Below are positions 15,551-17,441 of a stretch of DNA of 17,441 nt, one piece after another. The notes beneath the pieces are model-generated. The model saw nothing but the letters and a program-made list of their open reading frames with translations, did no database searches and had not been told where the DNA came from. The DNA comes from Rickettsiales bacterium (lineage in GTDB: Bacteria; Pseudomonadota; Alphaproteobacteria; Rickettsiales; UBA1997): assembly GCA_028040005.1 (NCBI GenBank), contig JAOFKK010000015.1, forward strand, positions 1 to 17,441. Reading direction: 5' to 3'. Position numbers and translations under genes: made by a program. Every line of letters starts with the position of its first letter. The first letter of the stretch is position 1.

Positions 15551-16435
15551 ATGCTACAATATATGAAAAAATCTATCTCATATCTTCCAAAAAATAAACA
15601 AGAGGAAATTCAGCAAGTTACTAAAATTATCCTTGATTCTTGCGATGAGATTGAAAAAATAATTCTATTTGGATCCTATGCCAGAGGTGATTATAAAGAG
15701 AGAAAAGATATTAATAAATTTGCAAAATCAGGGCATATATCTGATTACGATATTTTGGTAGTTACAGAAAGTAAAAAAACCGCTTTAAATCATTCATTAT
15801 GGAGCGATATTAAGGATAATAAGCTTAAAAAATTACAATTATCAGCTGACCCCAGAATTATTACTTATGATATTAATGGCTTAAATACTAGGCTTGAAGA
15901 AGGGCAATATTTTTTTTCTGATATTAAAAAAGAAGGTATTATTTTATTTGATAATGGTAAAAATAAATTATCAGAAGAGAGAATATTAACAAAAGAAGAA
16001 ATAAGAGAGTTAGCTCAAAATAATTTTATTAAATGGTTTAATAGCTCTAGGGAATTTTATGATATTTATGAGATAGTAATAAAGAAGGATTGGAATAATA
16101 AAGCTGTTTTTAATTTACACCAAGCTACTGAATCTTCTTTAAAATGTATCTTATTGGTTTTTACCAATTATAGTCCTAAGGAGCATTTTATTTACCTTCT
16201 TCAGGATCAAATATCACAATTTTATCCTAAAATTAAAGATTTTTTTCAAAAATTGGATAAAAAATCAGAAGAAAGGATTAAATTATTGGAATATGCCTAT
16301 ATTGGAGCTCGCTATGATACTGAATATTATATCTCGAAGGAAGATATATTAATTTTGGCCAAAGAGGTTAAGGAATTATTAACAATAACAGAAAAAATCT
16401 GTAAAAAAGAAATAAAAACAATATGCAAGATATAA
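15551..16435 (+). CDS. Nucleotidyltransferase-HEPN fusion protein
   Basis: This 294-residue protein joins two domains. The N-terminal nucleotidyltransferase (about 15-135) has KIILFGSYARGD (36-47), the GS motif of the polymerase-beta fold, and SDYDILVV (64-71), which supplies the metal-binding D65 and D67. The 17-residue insert between GD and SDYD resembles a family I associate with Bacteroidota. The C-terminal part (about 150-290) looks like a HEPN domain: FNLHQATESSLKCILL (187-202), H212 and AYIGARYDTEYYISKEDI (249-266). No R-x4-6-H ribonuclease motif is seen after R254, so RNase activity is doubtful. Related two-gene MNT/HEPN pairs act as toxin-antitoxin or defence modules; here both parts are in one chain. 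An alternative start is ATG 15563, and neither has a Shine-Dalgarno. It overlaps ispZ by 13 nt. The true substrate is unknown. Confidence 0.8.
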   Translation: MLQYMKKSISYLPKNKQEEIQQVTKIILDSCDEIEKIILFGSYARGDYKERKDINKFAKSGHISDYDILVVTESKKTALNHSLWSDIKDNKLKKLQLSADPRIITYDINGLNTRLEEGQYFFSDIKKEGIILFDNGKNKLSEERILTKEEIRELAQNNFIKWFNSSREFYDIYEIVIKKDWNNKAVFNLHQATESSLKCILLVFTNYSPKEHFIYLLQDQISQFYPKIKDFFQKLDKKSEERIKLLEYAYIGARYDTEYYISKEDILILAKEVKELLTITEKICKKEIKTICKI

Positions 16436-17004
16436 CAAATAAAAAAAATCCTATAACTTCATTTCTTGAGATTATACCATCATTAATTTTTATGGCGGTT
16501 AATTTTATTTCAAAAAGTGAAGAAGCAATTATTTTAGCAACCCAATCTTTGGTCATTTCTAGTATTATTGTTATTATTGCTATCTATATGATAGAAAAGA
16601 AGATATCAAAAATGGCATTAATTTCGGGTATTGTTTTGACAATTTTTGGTAGTTTGACTGTTTTTTCAGGAAATGAGCTATTTATCAAAATTAAACCAAC
16701 TATTGTTAATATTATTTTTGCTGCAATTTTAATTGCGGGTAATTTTATGAAGCAACCATTAATTTGTAAATTATTAGGTAATGGTTTGAAAATGAGTGAT
16801 GATAATTATCGTAAATTATCCTTTAGATTTGCTGGTTTTTTTATATTTTTAGCTTGTGTTAATGAATTTATTTGGCGTAATTTTTCTACTGATTTTTGGG
16901 TAGCTTTTAAGGTTTTTGGTATGTTTACTTTATCGATATTATTTACCATATCACAGGCGCCTTTTATTATTAAGAATCAGATAAAAGATAAGGATGAAAA
17001 GTGA
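16423..17004 (+). CDS. yciB: IspZ/YciB-family inner-membrane septation protein A
   Basis: This 193-residue polytopic membrane protein belongs to the YciB/IspZ family, whose members are linked to cell-envelope synthesis and septation in enterobacteria, with an unclear biochemical role. Hydrophobic segments lie at about 11-29, 36-57, 64-81, 92-108, 135-152 and 160-184. Family marks are the KMALISGIVLTIFGSLTVFS region (63-82), NELFIKIKPTIVN (84-96), KQPLICKLLG (110-119), the NEFIWRNFSTDFWVAFKVFG segment (147-166) and a C-terminal charged tail. The length matches (about 175-200). It overlaps the upstream nucleotidyltransferase-HEPN gene by 13 nt and the downstream priA by 11 nt, so all three are likely cotranscribed and translationally coupled. 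The ATG at 16423 has no Shine-Dalgarno. Confidence 0.9.
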   Translation: MQDITNKKNPITSFLEIIPSLIFMAVNFISKSEEAIILATQSLVISSIIVIIAIYMIEKKISKMALISGIVLTIFGSLTVFSGNELFIKIKPTIVNIIFAAILIAGNFMKQPLICKLLGNGLKMSDDNYRKLSFRFAGFFIFLACVNEFIWRNFSTDFWVAFKVFGMFTLSILFTISQAPFIIKNQIKDKDEK

Positions 17005-17441
17005 TAATATTATCGCCAAAATTCTTTTGCCATTGCCATTTAATGATGGTTTTATTTACTTTATTAAGTCAGATTATAATCCACAAATTGGCGATATTTT
17101 TCAAATTCCCTTTGGTAAAAAACAGCTATTTGGCATATTAATAGACATATTAGAGCAAATACCGGATAATATTAAGGAAGATAAAATTAAATTTGCTCAA
17201 GATAAATTATCTGATTTTAAAATAGATTCAAAATTAATTGAGTTTTTCTTCTGGGTGGCAAAATATAACCTTGCTCCTGCTGGGTTAATAGCTAAATTAT
17301 CAATTGCTACTTTTCTTAAAAATTCTAATAAAAAATTAAATCAAATAATCTTTAAAATTAATGAGGATTGCAATTTTGAAGGTAAAATAACTCCAAAAAG
17401 ACAAATAATATTAGATTTTATAAATAAATCAGAAAAAACAT
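16994..17441 (+). CDS. priA: Primosomal protein N' (PriA helicase), N-terminal part, cut by window end
   Basis: An open frame from ATG 16994 runs without a stop to the window edge (149 codons seen). The N-terminus KILLPLPFNDGFIYFIKSDY (about 9-28), then GDIFQIPFGKKQLFGILIDI (about 33-52), fits the 3'-DNA-end-binding domain of PriA, which usually reads V-LPLPL--F-Y--P---GD-V-VPFG----GVV. The following helical part (about 82-115, FFFWVAKYNLAPAGLIAKLS) fits the winged-helix region. PriA restarts collapsed replication forks. The helicase motifs would lie beyond the window. The start overlaps ispZ by 11 nt; AAGG just upstream is too close to act as a normal ribosome-binding site. The gene is partial because of the window limit, not visibly broken. 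Confidence 0.87.
   Translation, partial: MKSDNIIAKILLPLPFNDGFIYFIKSDYNPQIGDIFQIPFGKKQLFGILIDILEQIPDNIKEDKIKFAQDKLSDFKIDSKLIEFFFWVAKYNLAPAGLIAKLSIATFLKNSNKKLNQIIFKINEDCNFEGKITPKRQIILDFINKSEKT

Noticed and set aside
15533..15560. Promoter-like TTGTAC - 16 nt - TACAAT before the nucleotidyltransferase-HEPN gene
   Set aside because: The -10 lies inside the first codons and transcription would begin after both candidate ATGs, so it cannot drive this reading frame as called.
1..17441. CRISPR arrays, insertion sequences, prophage or integrase sites
   Set aside because: No spaced direct repeats, transposase-like frames or terminal inverted repeats with target duplications were seen on either strand.

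Overview
This window is a dense, AT-rich, entirely plus-strand bacterial segment. It carries a ribosomal-protein, translation and RNA-polymerase supercluster, followed by a short downstream accessory/cell-envelope group. I read the host as an alphaproteobacterium close to Rickettsiales (possibly an intracellular or symbiotic relative). The grounds are strong AT bias, S4, L1 and L13 sequences that look Rickettsia-like from memory, the trnW-secE-nusG-rplKAJL-rpoBC order, and nearby anmK, ispZ/yciB and priA. This placement is inference; no 16S gene is present.

Layout. (1) Positions 1-119 hold a strong sigma70-type promoter (TTGACA - 16 nt - TATGAT) overlapping a perfect 15-bp palindrome. (2) Positions 120-1192 hold rplM-rpsI-rpmH; the 44-codon rpmH (L34) sits between rpsI and tuf rather than beside rnpA. 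(3) Positions 1216-2684 hold tuf, a tRNA-Trp(CCA) gene and secE, which starts only 8 nt after the tRNA. (4) Positions 2701-5454 hold nusG, rplK, rplA, rplJ and rplL. rplA and rplJ overlap by 1 nt, whereas rplJ and rplL are separated by a structured 158-nt spacer with a 21-nt-arm inverted repeat. (5) Positions 5523-13737 hold rpoB and rpoC, then rpsD at 13767-14381. (6) Positions 14430-17441 hold anmK (peptidoglycan recycling), a fused nucleotidyltransferase-HEPN protein, an IspZ/YciB inner-membrane protein and the start of priA, which runs off the window. The last three genes overlap one another.

Together the first 14 kb supplies large- and small-subunit ribosomal proteins, the elongation factor that delivers aminoacyl-tRNA, a tRNA, the secretion channel subunit SecE, the transcription elongation factor NusG and the two largest RNA polymerase subunits. 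No gene is on the minus strand, no gap exceeds 158 nt and no convincing intrinsic terminator is visible, so long read-through transcription is plausible. Almost no start codon has a recognisable Shine-Dalgarno sequence.

The window is mostly conserved housekeeping. I see no complete novel system. The best candidates for a second look are the rplJ-rplL structured spacer, the promoter palindrome, the single-chain nucleotidyltransferase-HEPN protein, the relocated rpmH and rpsD, and the altered AnmK catalytic motif.
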